Positions 1-10,460 of a stretch of 64,000 nt of DNA are shown here, piece after piece. The notes below the pieces were generated by a model. It was given only the letters and a program-made list of their open reading frames with translations. It had not been told where the DNA came from and did not search any database. The position numbers and the translations under genes were made by a program. Source of the stretch: Meconema thalassinum (Eukaryota > Arthropoda > Insecta > Orthoptera > Tettigoniidae); contig OX336389.2 of the NCBI GenBank assembly GCA_946902985.2, positions 341,408,444 to 341,472,443 on the forward strand, in the 5' to 3' direction. Every line of letters begins with the position of its first letter. The stretch's first letter is position 1.

Positions 1-244
1 CTCTCGACACTAACTCTAAAAGCTGCAAATAGAACATATACCATTCTAAATGCCCATGCCCCAACTAATGATAAAAATAATAAGAAAGAACACAAAGATG
101 ATGTGGAGGGATTTTGGGAGCTTTTAGATCAGACAGCAACAAACATAAATAAATGTCACACCAAAATTTTAATTGGAGACTTTAATGCCCAGTTAGGAAA
201 GGAAAAAAGATATAGAGACATAATAGGAAAATGGCCAGCACAGA
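1..244 (+). pseudogene. LINE copy 1, APE endonuclease segment (5' piece, split by Gypsy A)
   Basis: Frame 1 is open across the whole segment. It encodes the middle of an apurinic-type endonuclease of a non-LTR retrotransposon, with the motifs NAHAPTND and LIGDFNAQLG. This domain nicks target DNA for target-primed reverse transcription. The segment is cut at position 244 by Gypsy copy A. Removing A and one copy of its 4-bp target duplication joins this frame in phase to 7915, so both parts are one element. The 5' end lies outside the window. The clade is probably RTE-like, judged from the whole element, and I am not sure of it. Confidence 0.85.
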
Positions 245-778
245 TGTAACGTGTTTTTCGAGGGGTTTTATGCAACTGGCATAAGTCAGTAGGAAGCCAT
301 TCTATATTTATTTACGCGGCAAATTGTTCAGCCAAGAGAATTTTTCATGTTAATTTATTATTATTATTATTAATTTATTATAATTATTATTTAGGTATTT
401 TCGGAGCATTTTATAAAAATTATTAGCATTCAGATAGGTTTTCTATGTCTTAGAAAACGCTATCCAGCAAATTATTACGAACGACGATATCATAGAAAAT
501 TATCTGATTACGGAATTTTACGGAGTTTTCGTCAGTTAGGGTATATCGAGAGACGTGACTCACTGGGATTTCAAGTACACGCTTAATCTTGTCGAGAAGC
601 ATGACGCAATCTTGGGTCGCAAGGTCTAGAAAAGGCGAATTGTTGGAACGGAAAACGACTTCTCCCTCTCGCGCGCCGAGTGTAAAGAAACCAGAGGAGG
701 GGAACTAGCGGTGGGTCAACCAATCAGTGAGGACCACGCAAGCTGAAGCCGGCTGAAGAGTGGGGGAGCCAACGTGTG

Positions 779-786
779 CATATATC
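779..786 (+). promoter_or_regulatory. TATA-like core promoter in the Gypsy LTR
   Basis: The string ATATATCG sits between a GC-rich upstream region and the predicted transcribed part of the LTR. The same TATATCGTTCGACG context recurs in the LTRs of copies B and C. A start site would be expected about 30 bp downstream. This is inferred from position and conservation only. Confidence 0.45.
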
Positions 787-985
787 GTTCGACGCGCCGT
801 GAAACAAGGACTATCTGTGTAGAACTTGCGGAGTACGGTTGCAAGTGCGTGTCGCTCCGATGTTCAGTGGAGTTGAAGACTAACTTTTGCAAAACTTAAC
901 CAGTGCGGTTGTACGAGTGTTTGGGTCCGAGGTACGGACCATAGAATTATCTAATCTACCAGAATATCATCAAATTCCGACGGAG

Positions 986-1400
986 ATGACGACGTCCAGG
1001 AGACTGTGGGAAGCTCACAGCATCAGCAAGTACGAGGGAAATGCCTTGGCAATTTCCAATGGTAAGCGCAAATGACGCAGAAATACGCAATCTCTCATTT
1101 TTCTTGGTTTTATATTTCATATTTCAGTAACTTCATAGCTTGGAAATAAGAGTAAAATCAATTTATCAGACTCCGTTTTCACGTAATTTTCTATCGGTAA
1201 TATTCAAATCACAACACTCCAATTTAAATTTTGTACTTATTATTATTATTAATTTTGCTATACTTGTTTTATATAATAAATTCATTTCTTTTACAATGCA
1301 ATCTTTGCTTTCAGTAGGTAGCATTAGATATAGACCAATTCCTTCTCCTGATACAATTGTTTGTTGGGTTAATGATCAAATCATACCACGATCTGAGTGA
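986..1400 (+). CDS. Candidate spliced small ORF inside the LTR (53 aa)
   Basis: An ATG at 986 opens a frame beginning MTTSRRLWEAH that runs to a GGTAAGC donor (exon 986-1061). The acceptor CAGTAG at 1312-1317 is preceded by a pyrimidine-rich run. Joining at either AG of this NAGNAG site keeps the frame and continues with IRYRPIPSPD to a TGA at 1398-1400. All six LTRs in the window keep the ATG, donor, acceptor and phase. Second-exon residues are identical in copies A, B and C, while first-exon residues vary slightly. I recognise no domain. It could be a real accessory protein or an intron-containing leader. Upstream in-frame sequence lacks an ATG, and a short upstream ORF starts near 859. Confidence 0.45.
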
Positions 1401-1640
1401 ATAGTGTCTTGAAGGTGTTCTGCCAGAGCTAGACGTTGTTAAATACAAATTTAGATTTCAACATTGCATTGAGGTCTTGGCGCCCATTAAAACAACATAG
1501 CTTAGGCAAAGGTAAACAGTTACATTTATCTCCCAACAGTGTGGGCTAGCCAAACTGCCACATTGTACGCTCAACGTTAGGGGCTAGCAAAACGTTACAC
1601 TTGTCGCTCAACGTGAGGGCGAAAGAAAGAAACCATTACA

Positions 1641-1753
1641 TTTGTGGCCGACAACTTGGGGCTGAAAACCTAATAACATTTGTGGAAGGAGAAGGGTATA
1701 TATTTCTGTGCCTGTATTTTGGGGGTTATTTGTCTTTATCAGTGTATATCATT
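1641..1753 (+). other. Gypsy A leader with PBS-like repeat module
   Basis: Directly after the LTR comes a TTTGTGGCCGACAACTTGGG module. In copies B and C its start reads TTGTCGCCGACAA, a perfect palindrome with a one-base centre. The module resembles repeats near 1541, 1561 and 1600 inside the LTR, and another partial copy lies near 1676. I take this zone as the primer-binding region, but no standard TGG-initiated tRNA match is evident. Confidence 0.45.
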
Positions 1754-3775
1754 ATGGGGGATGAGAAAGAAAGACAGATGAGGTTACGTAGTGGTCATCA
1801 ACGGGAGAGTGATGATACGAGCAGTATGTCGAGTGATGGTAGTACCGGGGTAGCGGAGGTAAATCCCGATACTGAAACAGGGAGTGTAGGCGGCCAACCA
1901 GAATTAAAAACTTTACTTCTCGAGTTCATGTATCAGAACAAAGTTAGTAGTGATGCCTTAAATGAAAAATTAGAACAGAATAATGCAAAATTAGAACAGA
2001 ATAATGCAAAATTAGAACAAAACAGTAGGGAAAATAAAGAAAGTACAGAAGCTTTAAATAAAAAATTAGAACAGAATAATGCAAAATTAGAACAGAATAA
2101 TGCAAAATTAGAACAGAATAATGCAAAATTAGAACAAAACAGTAGGGAAAATAAAGAAAGTACAGAAGCTTTAAATAAAAAATTAGAACAGAATAATGCA
2201 AAATTAGAACAGAATAATGCAAAATTAGAACAAAACAGTAGGGAAAATAAAGAAAGTACAGAAGCTTTAAATAAAAAATTAGAACAGAATAATGCAAAAT
2301 TAGATAAGAACAACAAGGAAATTAGTGTGAAAATGGAGCAGATTAGAGGAGAAATCAGAGGAGTAATGGAAGAGAAGGTTAAAGAGATCATTGCAGATGT
2401 AGACAAGAAATTAGGAAAAGTACAGGAGGAGTTAGAAATTAGAATCAGTACACAGGCTGAAAATTTAAAAGAACTAGTGCAACTGGAAACACAGCAGGTC
2501 AAAAAGCAATTGGGGGGAGAAATTGACAAAATTCAGGTAGCAACTAAAGAGGTTAAGGAACAGCTGGGGGGTAGAATTGAGAAAGTCCACTCACAAATAG
2601 TTGCAGAAGTAAATGATTTAAGAGAGAGTAATAGAGAGAGCATTAGCAAGATTGAGGAGAAACAAGCAAAGCTATATGATAAAGTAGAAGAATCAGAAGG
2701 AAACATTAAATTAACAGTAAACAGTATTGAGAGGAAGGCTGAGGAGAAAATCGCAGAATTAGAATTAAAATTAAAAGCTAGGATCAGGGAAGAAAATAGT
2801 CAGAATAGGCCAGTTTTTGTGAATAGCACACACAGGGAGGTAGAACTGGGTAAGTTCAGCAATCGACAGGGGTGCCCAATGGAGTTCATGAACACTATAG
2901 AAAATAAATTCGGGGAAAGGTTGGAAAATGGTAGTATTGAGTGGTGCCAGGTAGTTGAAATTTTAGAACAAGTGTTTGTGGGGGAAACGAGGAATTGGTT
3001 TGCTGTCTACAGAGACAAGTTTACTGATATCAATGATTTTAAAATGAAATTCTGTGAAAAGTTCTGGAATGAGGTTATTCAGTCGCAGCATCGTGAGGGA
3101 GTAGTGTGTGGTAAATATAACCCTAAAGGAAGCTCCACCATGACCGAATACTTTTTAGGGCAGGTATTAGTGTGTAAATATCTTGATGGCTTGAAGGAGG
3201 AAAGTGATGTGGTAAGGTTGCTACTTAGGCACTTTCCCTATAGGATCAAGGAGGCTGCTTGTATCCAGAATGTAAAGACTATATCACAAGTAGAAAATTT
3301 GTTAAGCACATTTGATGCACTAGGGAGAGGGGGTTATGAGGACAATTTCAATCGGAACCAGGGTAATAATAATAATAGACCTAATGAAGCCAGGCATCAG
3401 GAAGTTCAAGGGAACGGTGGCGAAGGGGCCAACGCTCAAAATAGGAATAATAATAATCAGCTAAATCAGAACAGAGGAAATGGCTATGGGAATCAGTATC
3501 AAGGGAGGAACAATGATTTCAGGGGAAATCAAGGGAGGAACAATGATTACAGGGGAAATCAAGGGAGAAACAATGATTTCAGGGGAAATCAAGGGAGAAA
3601 TTATAATGACAATAATTACAACCAGAATAGGGGTCAAGGAAGAGGACAGCCTAGTGGTAGTAATATACAGCAAAACAATGACAACACAGCCCAGAACATC
3701 CAGACCAGTTCAGTAGTTAGTAGTACTACGGCCAGCTGTAGCGGTTCTTTAAACGCGAACCAGGCTGCGAAGTAA
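1754..3775 (+). CDS. gag: Gag polyprotein of Gypsy A (673 aa, intact)
   Basis: The chosen start is the ATG at 1754 (MGDEKERQMRLRSG), because the upstream in-frame stretch has no ATG. Residues about 70-180 are a repeated coiled coil built on KLEQNNA heptads and NSRENKESTEALN blocks. A longer coiled coil follows to about residue 360. The capsid-like gag domain is about 370-530 (RQGCPMEFMN through LLRHFPYRIKEAA). The C-terminus, from about 540, is rich in Asn, Gly and Arg with repeats such as GRNNDFRGNQ. No CCHC knuckle is visible, so this basic tail probably binds RNA. The frame is fully open and ends at TAA 3773-3775, after a TTTAAAC heptamer that would shift ribosomes into pol. Confidence 0.93.
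   Translation: MGDEKERQMRLRSGHQRESDDTSSMSSDGSTGVAEVNPDTETGSVGGQPELKTLLLEFMYQNKVSSDALNEKLEQNNAKLEQNNAKLEQNSRENKESTEALNKKLEQNNAKLEQNNAKLEQNNAKLEQNSRENKESTEALNKKLEQNNAKLEQNNAKLEQNSRENKESTEALNKKLEQNNAKLDKNNKEISVKMEQIRGEIRGVMEEKVKEIIADVDKKLGKVQEELEIRISTQAENLKELVQLETQQVKKQLGGEIDKIQVATKEVKEQLGGRIEKVHSQIVAEVNDLRESNRESISKIEEKQAKLYDKVEESEGNIKLTVNSIERKAEEKIAELELKLKARIREENSQNRPVFVNSTHREVELGKFSNRQGCPMEFMNTIENKFGERLENGSIEWCQVVEILEQVFVGETRNWFAVYRDKFTDINDFKMKFCEKFWNEVIQSQHREGVVCGKYNPKGSSTMTEYFLGQVLVCKYLDGLKEESDVVRLLLRHFPYRIKEAACIQNVKTISQVENLLSTFDALGRGGYEDNFNRNQGNNNNRPNEARHQEVQGNGGEGANAQNRNNNNQLNQNRGNGYGNQYQGRNNDFRGNQGRNNDYRGNQGRNNDFRGNQGRNYNDNNYNQNRGQGRGQPSGSNIQQNNDNTAQNIQTSSVVSSTTASCSGSLNANQAAK
3748..3754 (+). 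promoter_or_regulatory. Candidate -1 ribosomal frameshift heptamer TTTAAAC (Gypsy A)
   Basis: In the gag frame this reads T TTA AAC, a canonical X XXY YYZ slippery site, 19 bases before the gag stop codon. A -1 slip enters the pol frame, which is open from here through the protease. The heptamer is conserved at 29845-29851 (copy B) and 40247-40253 (copy C, minus strand). The downstream stimulatory structure was not modelled. Confidence 0.7.
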
Positions 3776-5438
3776 GGTCAGAATCTCAGTCTGTAGCATG
3801 CCCTGTCCATACAATTATACAGGAACCCTATGACCTAAATGTAAGAAATGAATTATTACATGAACTAAATGATGAAGGTATTATTCAGGAAGTGGTTAGT
3901 AAGAGCCCCATAGTTAAATTTAACGTGTCCGAGGCATACACAGATGTTTTAATTGATAGTGGTTGTATGAAGAGTTGCATAAGTAGTGCATTTTATGATA
4001 AAATGAAAGGAACTGGAGTAAATTTTGAGGAGATGCCAATTAAAAGCACTTTTGTTATCACAGCTGTTGGGAAGAGGTCTAAAGTAATTTCTAAGCAAGT
4101 TTTAGTAGACATTAAAATTAATAATCATGTAGAGAAGCAGATTTGCCTTGTAATTCCAAATTTAGTATTCAGTGTTATCTTGGGTTCAGAGTGGCTAAGT
4201 AGAGTGTCTGGTAACTTATGTTATGATGTAGGGAGTTTGAAATTTAAATGGGGAGATTCTGAAGTAGAAGTAGCGTTCAATGACCATATTCAGAGGAGTA
4301 GTATTGTAGGTGTGATTTGTACTTTAAATGAGATATCGCCAGCCGTAGAGCGGGGTTCTCCATGTTTTGTGGGCAGTGTGATTACGAACGGAAGTCTAGA
4401 GGACTCGTTACGTGAGGCTGCATTTCAGGGTAATATAGAGGTGGAACAATGTGTTCGGCTCTATGATGTGTTATTGTGTAATAGGAGAGTTTTTGAGGAT
4501 CGCATTGGTATGGCCAATTGCTATACACATTCATTGAACGTTATTGATAGGTCAGTATTCACAGGACATAGATATCCTGTACCTTTCGCTTATCAGAGTG
4601 CAGTTGAGGCACAAATTAACCAGATGCTTGAAGATGGGATTATTGAGCACTCGAACAGTCCATATGTTAATTCTTTGATAACGGTACCCAAGACCGACGG
4701 CACTGTTCGTATTTGTTTAGACCCTCGTTTGGTTAACAGTAGAATTAGTTCAGATCAGCTGAAATCTATGTCAATAGAGGAATTAATGCAAACATTTGAG
4801 GGGAAGAAGTATTTCACTTGTGTAGATTTGAGTTCCAGTTTTTGGCAAGTGCCACATATGTACGAAGATAGACCATTTACAGCTTTTAGTCATAAATATA
4901 ACCTTTATCAATTTTGTAGAACACCTTATGGGTTAAAGAGTAGTTCAGCAGCTTTAATTAGGGCTTTAAACATCGCATTAGGGGATGACACAGGAGAGTT
5001 TGTAACCATTTACATTGATGATATGGTAATTAGTTCACGCAGTTTTGAGGAGCATCTATGTCATTTAAATATAGTTTTTCAGAAGTTAGATCAGGCAGGG
5101 TTCACCTTGAAGCTGTCTAAGTCGTCATTCTGTCAGTCAGAAGTGACATTTTTAGGTCATAGAGTGTCGGGTAGAGGTGTTACACCAAAGGAAAGTAGGG
5201 TTAGCATGTGTGGACAGTAGCAACAGGGCATCGTTACAGACACTGAGAAATATGCTAGGTAGAGCAACGTGAGGACGTTCATTTAAGGGAGCCACTTGCA
5301 AGGTTGGAAGCAGGTGACGCAGAAACATTTATAGTTTCCAAACGTATTGGCAAAACAGCATATGTGCTGGAGAATAGTGAGGGAAACAGATTATACGGAA
5401 CGTATAATATACATAGTCTACGAAAATATGTGTCATAA
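3755..5438 (+). pseudogene. pol: pol of Gypsy A: protease and partial RT, integrase deleted
   Basis: The pol frame is -1 to gag and has no ATG of its own near the junction, consistent with frameshift expression. The aspartic protease shows LIDSGC (about 3950). RT follows with the fingers and palm, including TCVDLSSSFWQV, TPYGLKSS and the catalytic YIDDM (about 5010). The frame ends at a stop at 5218-5220, because about 0.66 kb is missing after position 5203 compared with copy C. A second loss of about 1 kb near 5324 removes the zinc finger and integrase core. The last residues (GKTAYVLENSEG to the TAA at 5436) survive. It cannot encode RNase H or integrase. Confidence 0.9.
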
Positions 5439-6514
5439 AGTGAGTGTGTTGTGTGTTTAGCTGGCGAGCCAGCCTATCAAATGAGTAAGTGTGGTGTCTG
5501 GTGCGTGGAAGATCTGGTCTTAAGGCAGGCGTATCAGAAGTTACACAGGGGGGTAGTATGTAAGTAAATGAGAGTTTTTAAGGTACAGGGAAATATGACG
5601 GGATTGTCGGATGCTGTTGAGCACTAAATTGTCTCGATGCACCAAGGCCATTTTTGGCAGCGCTGATGGGTTCCCATTTATCTCCAAGAGATGGGGGAGC
5701 GCTTGTATAGGGCTTGTTAGCTTAAGGCGTCCACGAGATAAAAGATGGGCCATCAGAATGCGAGACAGTCCTTCATGAAACTCATACATATCAGCACACG
5801 TGATTTCTGTTTACGGCCTCGCCATGTAAGATTTGTAAGTGTGTAATTTAAGATAATTTGTACAATGGTATTATTTGTGTGAGGAGAAATGGTCTGTGTT
5901 GAGAACTAGTATTAAGTAGAATATGGTTAACGGGAACTTAACAAGACAGGGCGATTACGGCACAGAAATATTTGGTGTTATATGTAATGCGCATTTACTG
6001 GTTTTTTTTCAGAAGTCAATATTAATTTAATCTACTTTAAAGAGAGATTAAGTATTATGGTCACGAGGCGCTGCCACAATAGTGTGATCGTGTGCTCAGT
6101 GATAAGTGGAATTAAATGTCACCATAAGGAGGGGACCTCCAGTGAAATTAGGAAGTTCTATGGTGATATAAATATATCAGAACACCTTCAATGCGTGTGA
6201 TATGACATCATAAATACATAGTGCTCACACATTAATTATGTCTATTTCTCCAACATAGAGAAATTTGAGAGGCGGAAATATCCGTGGAACACTATTCCAT
6301 ATGTAAAACATTGGACTGGTTGCAAAGTGCAATCCATAGTGACAACAAACTTTGACGCAAAGTGCGGGAAGAAAAATTATGAGTGTATATATCTGTAATT
6401 TAGGGTGATTTCATTTATGTAATATGTATTTTGGATGGGGATTATTAACGTGTCTGGGATAATCGGATAATGGACCGTCGTCACGGTAAATCATCCGATG
6501 ATCCGAGGCGAATA
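5439..6514 (+). other. 3' non-coding region of Gypsy A
   Basis: No env-like gene is seen. A T-rich run ending in CAG near 6003-6012 looks like a splice acceptor and recurs in copies B and C. A short frame (MVTRRCHN, 6058-6201) follows it, but this frame is broken in copy B. No polypurine tract abuts the 3' LTR; the flank reads CCGAGGCGAATA. Confidence 0.5.
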
Positions 6515-7910
6515 TGTAACGTGTTTTTCGAGGGGTTTTATGCAACTGGCATAAGTCAGTAGGAAGCCATTCTATATTTATTTACGCGGCAAATTGTTCA
6601 GCCAAGAGAATTTTTCATGTTAATTTATTATTATTATTATTAATTTATTATAATTATTATTTAGGTATTTTCGGACTATTTTATAAAAATTATTAGCATT
6701 CAGATAGGTTTTCTATGTCTTAGAAAACGCTATCCAGCAAATTATTACGAACGACGATATCATAGAAAATTATCTGATTACGGAATTTTACGGAGTTTTC
6801 GTCAGTTAGGGTATATCGAGAGACGTGACTCACTGGGATTTCAAGTACACGCTTAATCTTGTCGAGAAGCATGACGCAATCTTGGGTCGCAAGGTCTAGA
6901 AAAGGCGAATTGTTGGAACGGAAAACGACTTCTCCCTCTCGCGCGCCGAGTGTAAAGAAACCAGAGGAGGGGAACTAGCGGTGGGTCAACCAATCAGTGA
7001 GGACCACGCAAGCTGAAGCCGGCTGAAGAGTGGGGGAGCCAACGTGTGCATATATCGTTCGACGCGCCGTGAAACAAGGACTATCTGTGTAGAACTTGCG
7101 GAGTACGGTTGCAAGTGCGTGTCGCTCCGATGTTCAGTGGAGTTGAAGACTAACTTTTGCAAAACTTAACCAGTGCGGTTGTACGAGTGTTTGGGTCCGA
7201 GGTACGGACCATAGAATTATCTAATCTACCAGAATATCATCAAATTCCGACGGAGATGACGACGTCCAGGAGACTGTGGGAAGCTCACAGCATCAGCAAG
7301 TACGAGGGAAATGCCTTGGCAATTTCCAATGGTAAGCGCAAATGACGCAGAAATACGCAATCTCTCATTTTTCTTGGTTTTATATTTCATATTTCAGTAA
7401 CTTCATAGTTTGGAAATAAGAGTAAAATCAATTTATCAGACTCCGTTTTCACGTAATTTTCTATCGGTAATATTCAAATCACAATGCTCCAATTTAAATT
7501 TTGTACTTATTATTATTATTAATTTTGCTATACTTGTTTTATATAATAAATTCATTTCTTTTACAATGCAATCTTTGCTTTCAGTAGGTAGCATTAGATA
7601 TAGACCAATTCCTTCTCCTGATACAATTGTTTGTTGGGTTAATGATCAAATCATACCACGATCTGAGTGAATAGTGTCTTGAAGGTGTTCTGCCAGAGCT
7701 AGACGTTGTTAAATACAAATTTAGATTTCAACATTGCATTGAGGTCTTGGCGCCCATTAAAACAACATAGCTTAGGCAAAGGTAAACAGTTACATTTATC
7801 TCCCAACAGTGTGGGCTAGCCAAACTGCCACATTGTACGCTCAACGTTAGGGGCTAGCAAAACGTTACACTTGTCGCTCAACGTGAGGGCGAAAGAAAGA
7901 AACCATTTCA
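6515..7910 (+). repeat. 3' LTR of Gypsy A
   Basis: This is a 1396-bp copy of the 5' LTR with six differences by eye. It contains the same candidate spliced ORF (7256-7331 joined to 7585-7670). It ends TTTCA, followed by GAGA, the right target-duplication copy. Confidence 0.95.
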
Positions 7911-10460
7911 GAGAGAAGAACAAACAGGAATGGCATAAGACTGGTGGAATTTTGCAGAAACCATGATATGATCTCCAAATCAACTTACTTCAAAAGAAGA
8001 CCAAATAAACTCAAAACTTGGAAACATCCAGATTGGAAAAAAGGTGAATGGCAACTACATCATGTTTGTATGGATAAGAACTATCACAGGGAGATCTACA
8101 ATGTGAAAGTTCTGAGAGGAACAGATACTGGATCGGATCATTACATGATAAAGATTAAAATTAAATTTACCCCGTTGATAAAGAAAAAAACTCACCTAAA
8201 AAAGAAGAGAACATACGACCCTCATAAACTAATAAATAACAAGGGATACAAAGAACGAACTAGATATATTAAAATAACAGATGATCTAAAGGAAATAGTT
8301 CCCGAATTGAAACAAATAGCTGAACAAGTAGCCCCAATAAATCCAAGGAAGAAACACCAATGGTGGAACGATGAGTGTGATAATACAGTGGAAGATAGAC
8401 ATCAAGTCTGGTTACGGTATCAGAGTCAAAAAACAGATGAATCACACTTGGATCTCATAAAACAAAGGAAGATAACTCAAAAAATAATACGAGGGGTTAA
8501 ACGGCTATACCAAAAGGATATACTTCTGATGATCGAAACAAATAGCGCGAAAACAAACTCAAGAGATCACTACAAAATATTTAGCAAACAACTACAAAGA
8601 TATGAACCTCCAACATTAATGTTAAAAGACAAAAATGGCGAGTTAGCTCATAGTAATAAAAGAAATACAGAAATTTTAGCAGAAACATTCAACAAGTTGC
8701 TAAATTGCAAAGATCCACCAGAACTGCTTCAAATAAATACAGACACCACTATTAAAACACCATCAGAAAACATAAATCCACCCACAATCCAAGAAGTCTA
8801 CAAAGCGCTGAGAGAGCTCAAAAACTACAAAGCGAGTGGAGAAGATCAAACATTTGCAGAATTGTGGAAATATGCAGCAGAACCAGTAAAGATTTCATTA
8901 CACCAATGCATAGTGAACATTTGGATCAAAGAAGAACTGCCAGACCATTGGACTACTGCTATAATACATCCATTACACAAGAAAGGAGAAAAATCAAATC
9001 CTGACAACTATCGAGGAATTTCCCTTTTGGATATCACATATAAAATCATGTCACGAATTCTATATAATCGTTGTAAAGATCAATTAGAACTGGAAATAGG
9101 GGAATATCAAGGTGGATTTCGGCCATGGTGAAGCTGCCCTGAACAGATAATCACCTTAAAATTAGTAATGGACTACTACAAACGTAGACAAAAACAGCAA
9201 GTCATAACCTTCGTAGACTTCAAAAAAGCTTATGATTGTATACATAGATCTTCATTGCTGAAAATACTTAGGAATTTCGGACTTCATCCCAAATTAATAA
9301 AAATTATAAAACTAACTCTAACAAACACCAAATCTAAAGTAAAATTCAGAGGAGAAATATCTGAACCGTTTACGATTAAAACAGGATTAAGGCAAGGAGA
9401 TGGTTTATCGCCTCTACTTTTCAATTGTGCTTTGGAATATGTAATGAGGGAATGGTACAGGGAAAATCCTAGGAACATAAGAATTGGAACCAAGAAAGAT
9501 CAAATAGACTTAAATTGCTTGGGATTCGCAGATGACTTAGCGTTACTGGCTAATAATATTCAAGAAGCCAAAAATCAAATAATAAGCCTACAAAATATAG
9601 CACAAAAAATTGGACTTCAGATATCATTTGAAAAGACAGAGATAATGGTAGCAAATCCACTTGTAATCAATCACATAACAGTAAATAACAAGAAAGTTAA
9701 AATAGTGAAGCAATTTAAATACTTAGGAGAAATTATAACTTACAACTTGGATGAGAAACCTGCATGGCAAGAAAGAACTAATAAAATGATAAAAGCCCAA
9801 AAATTAACATGGTCTACATATAAAAGAAAATGTCTATCAATCGCAACAAAATTAAAACATTACAAGACGGTGGTTCAACCAGGTGACCTATGGAAGTGAA
9901 ACTCTTTTTAAAGTTACTCAGAAAAACAGAATCGACAAAATTTTAAAAGTAGAAAGAAGAATAGCTAGAACATGCATAAATAAAAAATATCAGAAAGATG
10001 GACAGTGGCAGATAGTACCAAATGAAGTGGTATACAGAGAACTGGAGCCCATCACTGATACTATTCGGAAGAAACGGCTTTCTTTCTTTGGTCACATCAT
10101 GAGGACACCAGAAACCAGGTTATCTAGAAAAATTGTAGTGAAACTTTGGAATATGAAACAACAAGTAGGATGGATTAAGGAAATTAGAGAAGATATGAAA
10201 GAATTGGAAATAACCTTGGATGACTTGCAAAACAAAACAACAAAATTAAAAAAACTGAGATATAAAAATAAGATTTCAGGCTAAAATAGACAAATGTAAT
10301 ACAGTAAAAAGGGTATTTACAGATGAGGAACGCCTGAGAAGATCAGAGCGAATGAAGAGCTACTGGGCGACTCGGAAAGGAAACTTACTGAAGAAGAGGA
10401 CCAAGAAATGATTGAAGTGGTCCAATGAGGCCGTAAAAGCAGAAGAGGAAGAAGAAGAAG
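7911..10460 (+). pseudogene. LINE copy 1, end of endonuclease plus reverse transcriptase (3' piece)
   Basis: Coding resumes in the frame of 1-244 (TNRNGIRLVEFCRNHD). A linker (KKHQWWNDECDN) is followed by RT. RT blocks are HPLHKKGEKSNPDNYRGISL, YQGGFR, FVDFKKAYD, TGLRQGDGLSP, the catalytic FADDLAL, and FKYLGE. The tail contains RLSFFGHIMRTPE. Breaks are a TGA at 9129-9131 where the related copy near 63180 has CGA, a frameshift near 9880, and another near 10265. Coding ends at TGA 10409-10411. A short 3' end closes with a GAAGAAGAA-type tail near 10460, as is usual for RTE-like LINEs. It is inactive. Confidence 0.88.

Larger units (their letters stand above)
245..1640 (+). repeat. 5' LTR of Gypsy A
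   Basis: The LTR carries a TATA-like core near 779-786 and an AATAAA near 1274. It also holds a two-exon small ORF (986-1061 and 1315-1400). Its last 150 bp contain imperfect repeats of a primer-binding-site-like module. The right edge is set by comparison with the 3' copy and with the clean boundaries of copies B and C. Confidence 0.93.
245..7910 (+). mobile_element. Gypsy copy A, LTR retrotransposon with internal deletions
   Basis: The element has two 1396-bp direct LTRs (245-1640 and 6515-7910) that start TGTAAC and end ACA or TCA. It is flanked by CAGA (241-244) and GAGA (7911-7914), a 4-bp target duplication with one mismatch. Internal order is gag, then protease and RT, then a deleted pol tail, then about 1.1 kb of non-coding DNA. 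By eye the LTRs differ at six positions, so the insertion is fairly young. RNase H and integrase are missing, so it cannot move without help. It sits inside LINE copy 1. Confidence 0.95.

Noticed and set aside
1140..1400. Unspliced 86-aa frame in the LTR
   Set aside because: It has no ATG and its first half covers the predicted intron; only the last 28 or so residues are in the proposed spliced ORF.
1933..2529. Long minus-strand frames opposite the gag coiled-coil repeat (also at 28077-28655, and on the plus strand at 41472-41867)
   Set aside because: They are mirror frames produced by the repeated, stop-poor codons of the gag heptads. Their composition (Ser, Leu, Phe, Cys repeats) follows the repeat and has no independent support.
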